This document shows, piece by piece, positions 33,564 through 45,768 of a stretch of 64,000 bases of DNA (the first letter of the stretch is position 1; each line of letters begins with the position of its first letter). The translations under genes were made by a program, and so were the position numbers. This DNA comes from Zarea fungicola (Eukaryota > Ascomycota > Sordariomycetes > Hypocreales > Cordycipitaceae), in contig FWCC01000283.1 of NCBI GenBank assembly GCA_900169235.1, positions 124,001 to 188,000 on the forward strand. Reading direction: 5' to 3'. The notes beneath the pieces are model-generated. The model was given only the letters and a program-made list of their open reading frames with translations, was not told the origin of the DNA and did no database searches.

Positions 33564-35293
33564 TCAAAAACTGCGACCCTGGTCTGCCTTGCGATACCCA
33601 TCCGTGTTGAGCGCACGCTTCTCCCACTCGGCCAGCGTGTTGGGAAAATCAAACCCGACACCAAAGAGCACAAACAGCGCCCACTTCCACCGAAACGGGT
33701 TCACCGAGACGCAAAACACGAACCACCAGACGAGCTCCAGGTACGTAAAGAAGTCAAACGCACCCGTCGGCGAGAACGTCTTGAGCGACCTGGTCAGGCC
33801 GATCCAGCGACGCATCCAAAACGGCGAGGGCCGCGCGAGCGGGTCGGCGATGAACATGAGCAGGATGCGTGTGTAGATGCCAATGTGCCAGTTGCCCACG
33901 GTGCCAATCGCGGAGACGTACGTGCAGTTGACGGCCGACACGCTCGGGTGCGGCGGCGGGAACGTCTGCAGGTACCAGTTGGGCGGGCGGTACGGCTCCA
34001 CGAAGCAGTCGTCGGGCAGGAACGCGAGGCGCGGCCGGTGGAAGCCCGTCGCGAGCACGACAATGTCGGCGTCGACAACCTCCTCGCGGCCCGGCCCGCC
34101 CTTGGGCACGCCCTGCGCGCGGCGGTTCACGCGCACCCCGCGCTCCGTGAGGGCCTGGATGTCGCCGCGGATCCACGTCGCCTGGCCGGCGCGGAGCTGG
34201 CCCATAATGTCCGAGTTGACCATGGGCGTGTCGGTGAAGAGGCCGACGCGGCCGTCGCGCGCGGGAGGGGCAATGTCCTGCATGTCGCGGTAGAAAAAGG
34301 TGCGGAGGAGCGTCTCGGGGATCCGGGAGAGGATGGTCTCGTGGCCGAGGATGTTGAGGCTGAGGAGGGCGTCGATGAACATGTTGCGCGGGATGATCCA
34401 TTTGTCGGAGCGCGAGAGGATGGCGATTTCGGCGGCCTCCTTGGCGATGCCGTATTCGAGGGCTTCAACGGCGGATGCGCCGCCGCCGATGATGGCGATT
34501 TTCTTGCCCTTGGCGTCGCAGCTACGCACGCAGTTCGCGCCAGGTTAGCCTTTTCTGCCTACAAAATGGACAATCTCGCTGGTTTTCTTTTCCTCCTCTG
34601 CTGAGGTATGTATATGTGCTGCTGTGTAGACTTACTCATCAAGCTTGGACGAATGGATAATCTGGCCTTTGAAATCTTCAGAGCCAGGGATGTTGGCCAT
34701 TTTCGGCTCGCCACAGGTACCGATGGCGGCAATGATGCCTTGGAAGCGGCCGTTGGAAGGGTTGTCAATGATCCATCGGCCCTGGTCATCTTGATATACT
34801 TTTTCGACTTTAAAGTTGAATCTTGTACGCTTGTCAAGCTTGTAGAGCTTCCAGAGATGGCGAATCTGCTCGACAATTTGCGCCTTGTTAGGGTATCCCT
34901 TTTGCCAGTTGATGGCTGGATGGAAGCGATACATGAGGGAGTGAATCTGAAGTCCAGAGGTGCTGTTCACGCGCTATGTGTGATGAAATATTATTAGCTC
35001 CATTAATCACCATCTTTGGGGGGAAACAGGCGTACCGTCCAGATACCACCGAGGGCTTCCTCGCCGCCGGCCTCAAAGATCTGTACATCAAAGCCGTGGC
35101 CAACGCAGTGGGCAGCGGCCGACACACCAGTGAGACCAGCACCGATGATGGCTATGCAAGGGCGGCGCTCATGATCCGATTCATCCTTGGGTGGCTTTGG
35201 GGAGAGAGCCAAGCTTATCAACCACTGGATGACCTGGTAGAGGAATAAGATTGGATGCAGAAGCGGGTTCTCGACACCTGGAGTGGACGACAT
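33564..35293 (-). CDS. membrane-anchored flavin-containing monooxygenase
   Basis: 517 residues. Exons are 35293-35036, 34973-34636 and 34521-33564, with introns of 62 and 114 bp. An N-terminal hydrophobic stretch precedes the FAD-binding CIAIIGAGLTGVSAA. FKGQIIHSSKL corresponds to the FxGxxxH element of class B flavin monooxygenases. The NADPH-binding Rossmann motif KKIAIIGGGASAVEA follows, then DIVVLATGF. The C-terminal 70 residues are aromatic and hydrophobic and may be a second membrane contact. Such enzymes oxygenate soft nucleophiles or carbonyls; the substrate is unknown. It shares a 400-bp divergent promoter with the NTF2-like gene. Confidence 0.9.
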
Positions 35294-35692
35294 GATCGCA
35301 ACTATGTAACACAGAATTCTTCCAATGCTAATAAGCGATTAAGACTAAAGGATGAATGAGTTGAATATTTTTCATTTTTACTCTGCTGAATATTTTATAT
35401 CTCTCATAGAGAAACTGCACAATTCAGTCGCATTCGTCGACGAAAGTCTTGACGTCACAATCACATGCAGCGGATGCCAGCGGATAGCGAACCACAGAAA
35501 CGCAAAACGAGAGCTGCAGCTTGAAAACAAGATTTTATTGTCAAATGTCGTAATGACATGTGGAAAGGGATTTTCCTCCATATAAACCCATTGTATTTTT
35601 AAATAACAGGTGAGGTTGTCATCAATCCTACTACAACGGATACTCGACATACGCTGCAAGCATCATCGACCCCACCCACATAAGCTACCATC
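35294..35692. promoter_or_regulatory. divergent promoter, flavin monooxygenase / NTF2-like gene
   Basis: A 399-bp bidirectional promoter with no other coding content. Short spacing suggests co-regulation of the pair. Confidence 0.45.
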
Positions 35693-36479
35693 ATGGACAG
35701 CCCAGGTAGGCAAGCAAACAAGCCGCAGCTCCCTTGTGTGAATAGCGGCGTATGTTGACACTGCCATAGAAGACGACATTGAAGGTGTCATCAAGACCCT
35801 CTGCCAGGGAAGCGCTCGTGAGCAGGACGAAGCGCTCAACAAGTACTTTTTGCCAGATGCGTCGTTTACCCATCCGCTGTGCCATGTCCCTCGATTTCGC
35901 GGCGTTGCGCTGCCCTTTTTCGGGAGTGTCGATTCGCTATGGCTTGTGCAATGCATCTATCGTTGGTACATAACATTTGCGCCGTCGTTGGATATTGTTG
36001 TCGATTCTACGGGTTAGTGTCGCCGTCCCTGGATGGCTGTTCGATCGCGCCCATTGACTAAATTGAGAATGATAGCATTTGATGAGAAGAATAGCCTACT
36101 CTATGCCACAGTTCGACAGCATTTTACGATATGGTTCTTCCCCATCTATTCCGTGACCGTCAAGCTCGTGACGGTGCTGAAGCTCGAGAAACAACCCTCG
36201 CGCCTGGCCCGCGAAGGCAATCATAGCCCAGAGGTGGACGCCGACCCCGACAGCGTCAACGGTGTATCCATGCTGCGGTACTACATTGCGAGCCAAGAGG
36301 ACCTGTACCAGATGAACTACTGTCTAGAGTTTGCAATGCCGCACATTGGGGCCCGACTGTGGACGGTTGTGCAGCTGTTTGTCACGGGTGTTTGCATGGT
36401 GCTCTCGGTCCTTACGCTCCCGCTGCACTTTTACCTAAATCCCGACAAGAAGCGACAAAGGGCCAAGCAAGCATACTGA
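35693..36479 (+). CDS. SigF-like / NTF2-like domain protein with C-terminal membrane segment
   Basis: 219 residues from exons 35693-35705, 35770-36012 and 36076-36479, with introns of 64 and 63 bp. The first coding exon is only 13 bp (MDSP plus one base). The body resembles the fungal SigF-like NTF2-like proteins: LCQGSAREQDEALNKYF, DASFTHPLC, RWYITFAPSLDIVVDS and YATVRQHFTIWFFP. These are alpha+beta cone folds related to SnoaL/limonene-epoxide hydrolase, often of unknown function. A C-terminal hydrophobic segment (about 185-208, LWTVVQLFVTGVC...) and a basic tail KKRQRAKQ suggest tail anchoring in a membrane. Divergent pairing with a flavin monooxygenase hints at a shared lipid or small-molecule pathway, which is unproven. 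Confidence 0.8.
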
Positions 36480-39400
36480 TGGCAGTAAAAGATGACACGA
36501 CATATCCCGGCGGTGAAAAGGAAAGAAAAAGCTGACTTGAGATTGGTAACGGGGCTGGCTGTCTAGATTGGTAATAGGGCCGGCTGGCTGGATTCGTATA
36601 TGAGACTTTTAGGCTTACACAGTTGGCCAAGCTCGTACTGTCAGCTATCAGCTTTGCACCATCACTGTGGAAGGCAAGGAGATGGGTGTGAAGAGCCTTT
36701 CAGTTAAAGTCCTGACTGCGTTGCCCGGGATGCCGGAATATCAAACGGCACAGCATCCGATTAGGTTACATTGGTCGCGCTTGGTATCTCGTGAGAAAAA
36801 CTCCGAAAGCGACACCCGAGTCATTTCGGGGTTCCTTGAAGAAAAGGAGCGCATGTATTTCAAATAATAATGGGGACTACTTAAAACAGATATCGGTCAC
36901 AGACACATTGGGGTACGCAGACAGTTCATGTTGATTCCACAGTGGATATGTATCAGTGAATGCAATGGCCTCGTTGGAGTTGGCCATCCCGTCTCGGCGG
37001 GAGGGCCGGTGGCTGTTGGGTCGAACTGGTCGGTAGTGACAAGTATTCATCAGGCTTATCAGCTATGGAAGCGCCAAGTGTTACCAGTAGTTCATACCCA
37101 GTATCTCTACTCCGTACTAGAAAGCACAAAAGGAGCATCTCGGTCTTACCAGCGGGCCTGCTTGTGTTCGACTCGGTGACAGTGTCTGCAGTGGACTCGG
37201 CGAGACCCACAGGGGGCGTTTTTGGACAGGGCTGTCAGCCACACAATGCCATTGTTTAGTAAGTGTACATATCAAGCAGGCGAGAGGATGAAGGTTTGGG
37301 TGCGCTTGGCAGCCATTAAAGTAGATGAGATATTACTTTAATCTATATTGATTGCGTATGACGAGATGTCTTTTGATTGCATTATTTCGTCACATGCTTT
37401 TTCTTTCCGTTGAATTCTGCCAGCCTTACCAGTAACCACAGGGTACCTACCAACACCCACCGTCTAGAGCTACAAGTAGATGTGTCCATATCTCCCCCCT
37501 CCGTTCCATCCCCCGAGTCCCCAGTACCTACAGTTACAGTGGCAGGCGGGTGCAAATCTCCGCCAGCTGCCAATCCCCCAGACAGCTGCCGAACCGTTTG
37601 TACGAGTAATACGTAAATGGTGGACAATGACATGCCACGCAACGCCTCCGTCCACGTAATTCATCCACCAGGATCTTCCAAATCCCATTTTACACCGTTA
37701 AACAAACGGCAAGATGCGGCTCTATCTCAACAAGGTAAAACAAGGGGCCTTCTGGAAGGGTTGTGAGAACTTTTTTTTCTCCGCGCCACAAACTCAGTGG
37801 CCACCCAACGCCACCTACAAAACGCCGCCGCCACAATTACTGTTCTCTTGGTCATGGAACAAAGCACAGAGGACAATGGGCGGGGGGGTTCACACCAACA
37901 CTGGCAAGGCACCGTGGTCGAGGCTTGGCGGGTGCTTTTATCTGGAGGCTTCAATCATGGCCAAGCGATCCAACTACCTACCCATTGCCAAGACGGCTGC
38001 TCGGTTTGGTGATGTGCCCTGCCAAGACGAAGAAGCTCTTGGCTGCCGTCTGTGGCCTCGACAACCAAAAGAAGATGAATATTCAAATGCAAGTGTGGCC
38101 TATGTGCACAAGTACTCGCTCAATATCCATCACATAATCATTGCAGGGAAGGAACATCAGCAGCTTCTGGGTGCGCCTCAGCTGGGGCGTCTGCGGAAGC
38201 AGAGGATCCGCGGACTTAGTGACGCTTTGGGTGCGATGGCCGCGTTCGTTAAACATGCGACCGCTGCATGATTTTAACTCTTGAGAGACAGACAGAAAGA
38301 CGGGGACAGGGACAGGGGGCAAAAGAACCAGTTTTGGCGGGCCAATGCTCTGATACGGGCCTGCTCATCTGGCCCAGACGAGCTAGTCACCTAATTAAAA
38401 CACGGCATTGGGGTCCAGAACAAGATTTCGCATGTATGTATCACCAGTTGCCAGGCTCGCCTTTATGGAGAAACTGAGCTAACGTTATGACCACCCCGCC
38501 GTCTCACTACCGGTAACTTAGCTCGACGCCACATGCATGGGCCAGAGCCAAACCGCCAAACCAAAGTCCTACCCAACCACCAGTCCCTTGCTGCTGGGAG
38601 GGATGAGCACAGGAACTTTTGCAGAAACGGCGTCCCTGCGGCACTATTCACCCATGCACAATGCAAATCCCCTCGGCGGCGAAGCCTGCCTCCATCGAAT
38701 ACTACCTGTCGAATATTGCCACACATGCACATTGTCACCGTGGTCAGAGCCTGTCGCCATTACTCGTGCAGATTTCCAAATACTCCAGCAACGCATACAC
38801 ACGCACATGTCGCATGCTCCTCTGCCTGGCGTCTCTGCAACCAACAGGCTCTGAGCTTGTGGAATCTATGTGGCGGCGAGAAAATCTGCTGCAAAATCGC
38901 GCCTCATCTACAATACTGACTGGCTTCCTGCGTGGCAGAACTTTGTTATTGGGCCGAGCCCTGACGGTGCGCCAAAAATTCGGAAGGACCTGGCAATGGC
39001 TTTTTTTTGGCTTGAGCCTTTACTAAAATAGAAGCCCTGCCCTTGGGGGCCCTAGGTGCTTCTCGGAATAATAACAGGGCCCCAATTCCACTTCCTCCGA
39101 GGGTATTGCTAGCCCATTACCCTAACCAACTGCTAGTTAGATCTAAATTGGCGCTGCATCCTCCCAATTGGTTCGAGCGCCCGCACGTCGGCCGCAAGCC
39201 ACAAGACATGGGCTAGGAGAACAACACCCCCACATCAACGACGCTCCCGAAATGGCAGTCCTCCGGGAACTTTTGCATAGCCTATTCAGTACTGAACCAG
39301 AGCGCAATGATAGTTGCTATCAGCCTTGAATTGAGCTGAAGCTGCTGGATTGGCTAGCACTGGGCTATCAGGTACCTCCTGATCCCCTTCTCCTCTCGTC

Positions 39401-40304
39401 AGTGCCTGATAACAGAACAGTGGAGGTTGGCGGGCTCTGGGGTCGCCGAACCCAAGAGCAGTCCCCTATTTCCTAATCGTTATACTGGTAAGCCCGCAGA
39501 AGCAGCGCCAGTAATAATAGGGTCAATGGGTCATCATCTCTATCGGCGGTTCCAATCATTTGCGGGTCGTTATCATGGTTCATTACAGGATACGTATGGC
39601 GACATTTCTCGTTTCTCGTCAGCCTCCGCCAAACCGTCGCCTTGCCTTACTATCCAGAGAAATTTTCGCAAGGTTTTTACAGCCACCGGCCGAGTGATAT
39701 TGTGTCGGCTCCTGCAAGGGTTGTCTCATAAACGACTGCCCACAGACAGGGTGGCAAAATAGTCAATTCCGGGCGGCCTGATTTGGAACCAGCTCAGAAC
39801 CCTTTTGCTGATTAGACGGTGGCGGGAGAAATTACCCACAGAGGCGGCCACTAGGCGCGTCGACTCCAAGTACTTTAAAAAAAAAAAGAATGAAGGACCT
39901 CAGCGGTCCCTCCGTCTTGACCAAGAGGGGCAGGTGTATGTGGATACGTTGTCCGTGATGCGGGGGAGGCGGCAAGGGTTTGTATTGGATAATTGGTCTG
40001 ACTATCATGTATCCTGTACTCAGTACACTCCGTACTCCGTCGATGCTGGTGCCATGCAACCATGGTCGCATACACCAGGTGATGAACGAGAAGAGCTGGC
40101 ACACCATGTCTAACGTTAGTGCAGACCCGGCGCTATCTTGGAAGCACATGGCAATGCTGGCCTGGGCTCGTGCTACAAAACCGCCGGCCTGCCCCCCTGC
40201 TGTTCAGAACTGCGAGTTCCTTCGACTTTTGTTCCAGGCTCCCGGTCTAAGCTGCATTCTTGTCTTCTACAGCAAGTCTCCGGTGTGAGAATACCAAGCC
40301 CACC
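36480..40304. other. 3.8-kb gene-free region, long upstream region of the peptide transporter
   Basis: No gene I can support. The longest frame (37714-38271, 185 codons) has no recognisable domain or codon pattern. TACTCCGTA occurs at 37108-37116, and CACTCCGTACTCCGTC near 40026. Several GATA-type sites (GATAAC, CTTATC) are scattered; given that peptide transporters are nitrogen-regulated in fungi they may matter, but their number is not remarkable. A T-run lies at 38999-39007. Confidence 0.45.
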
Positions 40305-42322
40305 ATGTGTACGTCTATACCAATACCCGTCCACTCATCGCATTGCCTCCTTTGGTCAATCGCATTTTGCTGACACCCGTTCTTAGCGGACTCTGACAAG
40401 CAAGTCGCCATCCATGGTGATCCCCATAATGCTCACGGTGACATTGATGAGAAGCGTCAACTCGACATTGACGACACTCCCCGTCACCATGGAGCCGCCA
40501 TTCTCAACACTGACTACGAGGGCAAGCCCACCGATGAGGAGATGCTGACCCTTCGCCGCGTGCCCGGCGCGCTGCCCACTGTCGCCTACCTGCTCTGCGC
40601 CGTCGAGTTCTGCGAGAGAGCTTCCTACTACGGATGCGCCTCCATCTGGACCAACTACATTAACCGTCCTCTCCCCCTCGGTGGCAATGGTCTCGGTTCC
40701 GTGCCGGCCGGCAGCCAGGCCACGCAGGGTGCCCTGGGCCTCGGCACCAAGATTGCCAATGCCACTAACCAGTCCTTCAACCTCTTGGCCTACTGCCTGC
40801 CTCTCTTCGTCGGATATCTCGCCGATACTAGATTCGGTCGCTACCCCATGATCTTCTGGGGTATCATGCTCTGCGGTATTGGTCACGTTCTGATCATTGC
40901 TGGTGGTGCCAGAGAGCTCCTTGAGCATGGCACGGCCAAGATTCCATTCTTCATCGGTGTCTACATTCTCGCCATTGGTGCTGGTAAGTTTCTTCACGCA
41001 GCTCATTTTTTTCAGCATCGAGAGGACAAGGTACTAACAGCTTCTTTCTTCGTGCAGCCATGTTCAAGCCCAACGTTACCCCCCTCCTCCTGGATCAGAT
41101 GACGAACCACGTCCCCATTGTCAAAACCCTCAAGAGTGGCGAGCGTGTCATTGAGGACCCTGAGCACACCGCTGAGCGCGCTATGCTGTGGTTCTACCTC
41201 CTCATCAACATTGGTGGCTTCATGTCCACCGCCACCTCCTACTCCGCCCATTACGTCGGCTGGTGGTTGGCCTTTACACTACCGCTCATCCTCTACCTAC
41301 CCCTGCCACTGCTGCTCATCTGGCTCAAGCCCCGTCTTGTCCTGCACAAGCCTGGCGGTTCTGATCTCATCAACGTCTTCCGCGTCCTTGGTCGCTGCAT
41401 GTCCAACGGCGGCGTCTTCCGCATCGGACGCAAAGGCTGGTGGGACGCTGCTATGCCCTCGGTCATTGCCGCCCGCGGTGGTTCTGAGACGCACTACAAT
41501 GATGCCTTTGTCGAAGATGTCAAGCGCACCATGCAGGCCACGGCCATGTTCTCCTTCTTCCCCGTCCAGTTCTGGAACGACAATGGTCTGGGTAATTCCG
41601 CCAACTACCTCGGTACCATGCTCCGCGGCAACGGTGTGCCCAACGATGTCATTGGCAACTTCAACACCCTGAGCATCATCGTCCTCGGCCCCATTCTCAA
41701 CTACGCCTTCTACCCCCTCCTCCGCGCTCGCAAGATCCACTACGGCCCCGTCGCCCGTATCACCACCGGCTTCTTCCTGAGCACCCTCGGTGGTGTCGGC
41801 TACGCCCTCCTCTGCTGGAAGGCCTACGAGACCAACCCTTGCGGCTACTACGGCTCGTCGGACCCGCGCTGCGTCGACGAGGGCCTCGTCTCCCCCATCT
41901 CTCTGTGGTGGGAAGGCATACCTTATGCTCTCGGTGGTTTCTCTGAGCTCTTCATCAACGTCCCCGCCTACGGCATCGCCTACTCGCGCGCGCCCGTCAA
42001 CATGCGTGGCTTCGTCTCCTCCATCAACCTCTTCAACACTGGTTTCGCCTACATTGTCAACCTGGCTTCGTCGGCGGCCATTGCCGACCCCCATCTGATT
42101 TGGGTCTTTGCCGGCCCCGCCATTGTCGGCGCCGTCGTCACCGTCTTCTTCTACTTCAACTTCCGCCACATTGACAAGGAAGAGTATGTCCTGTCCACCA
42201 ACCAGCTCAGCGAGGCTGCCGGCACGCGTGATTACCTCCAGGAGAATGATCACAACGAGTCGGGGAACCGTCCTCCCTCGATTGCTGCCAATGAGCAGAC
42301 TGGTATCTCTCAAAAGATTTAA
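40305..42322 (+). CDS. PTR2: proton-coupled di/tripeptide transporter, PTR2 type
   Basis: Plasma-membrane POT-family importer of di- and tripeptides. Three exons: 40305-40308 (ATGT only), 40387-40983 and 41058-42322, with introns of 78 and 74 bp; 621 residues. The four-base first exon is needed to give an initiator: the long downstream frame otherwise has no suitable ATG before the acidic N-terminus SDSDKQVAIHGDP. Seen: the PTR signature EFCERASYYGCASIW, GYLADTRFGRY, FKPNVTPLLLDQ and about twelve membrane segments. A Ser/Asn-rich cytosolic tail ends in QTGISQKI. The first splice junction carries a GTACGT donor and a TTCTTAG acceptor. Confidence 0.92.
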
Positions 42323-43094
42323 TTTGAAGCAGAAAACATAAAAAAAAGTTTCTGTTAAATATTTTTTTTGACTTTGGTATATACCATGTTGAAATGTTTA
42401 TTATTCGATTTACGCGTGCTCTTTTGGTTTAAGGGATGCGAGTATACCATGTTTCAAGTAGAAGAGACGTTTTAAGATTTAGGATGAGATTTATGAATTT
42501 GAATTCAAGTCTATCACCATTATTGATCAACTATATTTGAGTGAAGTGAAGTTTAATTGTTTGTAGGATGCATTTCAGTTGGGATGTCTACTGCATTTCG
42601 AGGTCTACCCACGGTCGGCTGCATCAAGACTGCCTACTGCTGCGTCCCTTACTTTGTGGTGTAGCACGACAGCGACGTTGTCTTTTCTAATTATACCAAA
42701 TAGCTGGAATGTAGCAAGATGGCAAAGGTATTGTGCTAATTGTACTAACTGTGCAATATAGCTAAATAAAATAAAAATCAATGCAAGTTTTTGTGTTCAC
42801 TATTTTCAACTCTGTACATGTCGATGCTCAGCACCGTGTCGTAAAGGCGTCTGGATGAATACACGGTACAGTAGAAAACGTCAAGATTAGGAGAAGAAAA
42901 TTTGAAACTGAATTCAATCCATCTCAATGCTTGTCTAGTAATATTACAATTGTCCTCCATAGATTAGTTATATAATAGCAGACAGACAATCTGCCGCCCT
43001 TTTGAGTAGCCATGTCGCCTCACACCAAAGCCCGTGGCGCAAGGGATGCTACTCCATTATCAGTTTGAGTTTTGTTGCCCACACACAGCTCTCT
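42323..43094. terminator. convergent 3' flanks
   Basis: 3' ends of PTR2 and the small secreted protein. AT-rich, with A- and T-runs at 42340-42370. No coding signal. Confidence 0.45.
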
Positions 43095-43527
43095 TTAAGC
43101 AGTCCACTCGCGAGCGCACTTCTGACCGCTGCCGTTGTTGTTGTTCTTCTTGCCACCCTTGTTGTTGTTGTTGTTGCCCCCAGCGGCGGCACCACCACCG
43201 TTGAAGCCGCAGCCCGTCTTGCCATTGACATTGCCAACGGCGGGACCGGAGCAGATGGCGCCATCCTGGAAACCGGCGCAGCAGCCCGAGGCGCAGTCGG
43301 CGTTGGAGGTGCAGCCACCGGTGATGAACTGCTTGCCCTGCTTGTTGCCGACGTTGGCGGCGCCAGCGGGGTCACCGACGGCGAAGACGGAGACGGCGAC
43401 TATTTGATGAGTTAGTAAGAATTTCTTCCAATTGTGCATATTTATATATGAAAAACTGGGTGTCTTTTTAGAATGTCAAAGGAGGTGACTAACAGGTGAT
43501 GAGAGCGGCGACAGCGATGCGAACCAT
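43095..43527 (-). CDS. small secreted cysteine-rich protein, BAS2/BAS3-like effector candidate
   Basis: 112 residues. Exons are 43527-43494 and 43399-43095, with a 94-bp GTTAGT...AAATAG intron. A signal peptide (MVRIAVAALITFAVSVFAVG) is encoded across the junction. The mature part has the block QFITGGCTSNADCASGCCAG, then CSGPAVGN, GCGF and a C-terminal KCAREW, so eight cysteines in all. From memory this resembles biotrophy-associated secreted proteins first described in Magnaporthe and also found in insect-associated Hypocreales. The C-terminal third is a Gly/Asn-rich low-complexity run (NNNNNKGGKKNNNN) encoded by a GTT microsatellite. It is probably secreted; the function is unknown. Confidence 0.8.
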
Positions 43528-45768
43528 TTTGGCGGTGTTTGTTTGTTTGTTGGGGGGGTTTAAAAGTTGAAAACTAGAAAGGTGGATTTGTAAGATTATA
43601 ATGAGCGACTACCAGGTCGACAAAAAAATTTGTATGAAGAAGAAGTGAAAATGAGCGACACCAGGTCGAGAAGAGAGCGAAAGGTTGCGAGTGGAAAGTT
43701 GCGTTGAGCTGTGGGTGATGAGGAGAAAGGAAAAGAGAAACCATTCGAGGGGATATGAAGTCGTACTTATAATCTTCGAAAGACACCTCCAAGTGTCCAA
43801 TTAGGAAACAGTTGATTCCATCCGTTGTTTTGCGTTGGCGCTGCCATCTCATCCGGCTGACACGGAGAGGTCTGGTTCCAGAGTTGCAGGGGCTGCCTTG
43901 TGGGTACGATTATTCTCTACCTTGAAACTATATGTGCCTTTGAATGGTACCAGCAAATGCATATGCGTACGGCACATCACCACGGTGAAAAGGAAAGACT
44001 AATACGATCTAGGGCTGGATTCCGGGTCGCGGGTCCTGTCAAGTATCCACCCATCTGAAGTTTGTCGCACATCTGTCGCAAACCCCCGATTCTGCGGGGG
44101 CGCCATTCCCAAGTTGGCCATTAACTAGCTCAGTTGGTAAATCCAGGGACGGATGGCGCTACTCCGAGCTCTCTCTGCCTCTACACTGGGCAAAGCTTGT
44201 ATCCTGCGTATTGTGGAACGACGTGGCGTTAAGTTCTTCCTAAAATTGGCAACTCGATTCGGTCTCTACAGCTGTGTTTCCCCATCTTTCTATTATGATT
44301 CTTACGTACCGTGTGCTGTTTGCTTGTCTGACTGGCTTATATGCGCCCTGTCCGATATGTGTCGTGATATAGTTTGCTACAGCGCACACAGCTCGACCAT
44401 CTCTTCTTGTTTTTAGTCCCAACCAAGGTGCTGAGTGTCAATTAAAATGCATATTTTGTTCTTGTTTCTGTTTCTTCTTGTTTTTCTATTGTTTTGTAAA
44501 TCTTGAGCTCAATTTAGACTCTTTGCCGCCCTGGCTGCTCATCACACATTTGGTGTCGCAATCATCAGAGGGGCGCGGTCCGAGACTAACCTGCGACACC
44601 TGCGCAGCCCGATACTCCGAGACCAGGCGCTCCTGAGTTTCGAAAAGTTGCGCCAAAAGACCCCGAGCAAGGTACACAATAGCAGAAAGAAAAGGAAAAA
44701 AGTACTTTGGTATATGATCTCATGAGTTATAGAATGCATATTGTTATCAAGTATAGCATTGAAATGAAAGGCGACTGGTCGGAAACAACGGCAGTCTGTT
44801 TCACGGGCCAAGCAACGTTGCTTTTGAAGATGTTGGAATACTAGCCGTATGAGCATGAGCTTGTCAAACACTCAAGCGCTGCATGTGATCACAACAGTTC
44901 TATAGCTCGTAATATCTTTTATTTTGTTTTTGCTTTTGTTTTATTTCCAGATTGCCTGTCAATCAGTGAAGCAGGAGGATGTAGGGAGATGGGTGCTTCA
45001 AGCAGGTATCTATTTTTTTTTAAAAAAAAAAAATTACGAAACAATTTGACTATTAAGGTGACTTGAATGAGGAATGTGAGTTCGGTCTCTCTCTTCGGAT
45101 GAACCGTCCTCATCTGCGCTTTTCCACAATGTATTCTACTCCGTAGCTCCACCGTGCGTACGATATACTGGCTCAAAATGTGGCATCGCCAATTCAGACG
45201 GCACTGTAGTCAACCAAGACAAAGAACAGAAAATAAATTAAAATTTATTGGAGTCATTTGATTTTGAATCAGTGCAAACAAAATGCGTTTGCGAAAAAAA
45301 AAAAGGAACAGTCTGTGCGCTGTCTGCCGGCTGCGTGCAGTGCAGGTGCAGGGTAAGCCACAATCGGCGCCTATTTCTTCTCCAGCCCAGCAGCCTCTCT
45401 CTTCCTCCCTCTCTCTTCTTCATCACCATCTCTTCTCCTTCTTCTTCACCACCATCACCAACACCATCAATCCCCTGCCTTCCAATCCCAAGTCTACAGC
45501 TTAAAGTATCAAATGAATATCAATTGAACACCATCATCGTCTTACACCACCTCTTTGAGTCTCTGTGCCGCCTCGTCCACAACACTCTGCATCTCTCGCG
45601 GTGCACCGTTTTTTGTTTCCGTGTCTTTTGCCTCGCGCCTCAAGCACTGCACCTCCTGCATGCTCCCAACGGTATTGTTATCATATACTACGACTGATTC
45701 CAACTCCGCGTTTCTCCATTGACTGCCAATTTCTGCTCATCTTCTGCTTGTTCGAGTGTGATCCAGAC
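43528..45768. other. 2.2-kb gene-free region
   Basis: Holds the promoter of the secreted-protein gene and the CT-rich leader (45370-45480) of the giant gene. TACTCCGTA lies at 45137-45145. A minus-strand patch at about 44530-44680 reads as a protein-like piece (QLFETQERLVSEYRAAQ) ending at a possible GTTAGT donor; it could be an orphan exon or gene relic, but I cannot connect it. An A-box-like TAGCTCAGTTGG at 44126 lacks a B box. Confidence 0.45.

Noticed and set aside
33543..34604. Plus-strand 353-codon frame opposite the flavin monooxygenase
   Set aside because: Antisense of a gene with clear FAD and NADPH motifs and consistent splicing.
37714..38271. 185-codon plus-strand frame
   Set aside because: No motif, no codon bias like its neighbours, and no splice context.
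41297..42313. Minus-strand 338-codon frame opposite PTR2
   Set aside because: Antisense of a transporter with full signature; no domain in the reverse frame.
44126..44137. tRNA A-box-like TAGCTCAGTTGG
   Set aside because: No B box or cloverleaf follows within a normal distance.
44486..44677. Protein-like minus-strand patch ending at a possible donor
   Set aside because: Too short, no acceptor and no partner exon; kept only as a note in the intergenic entry.
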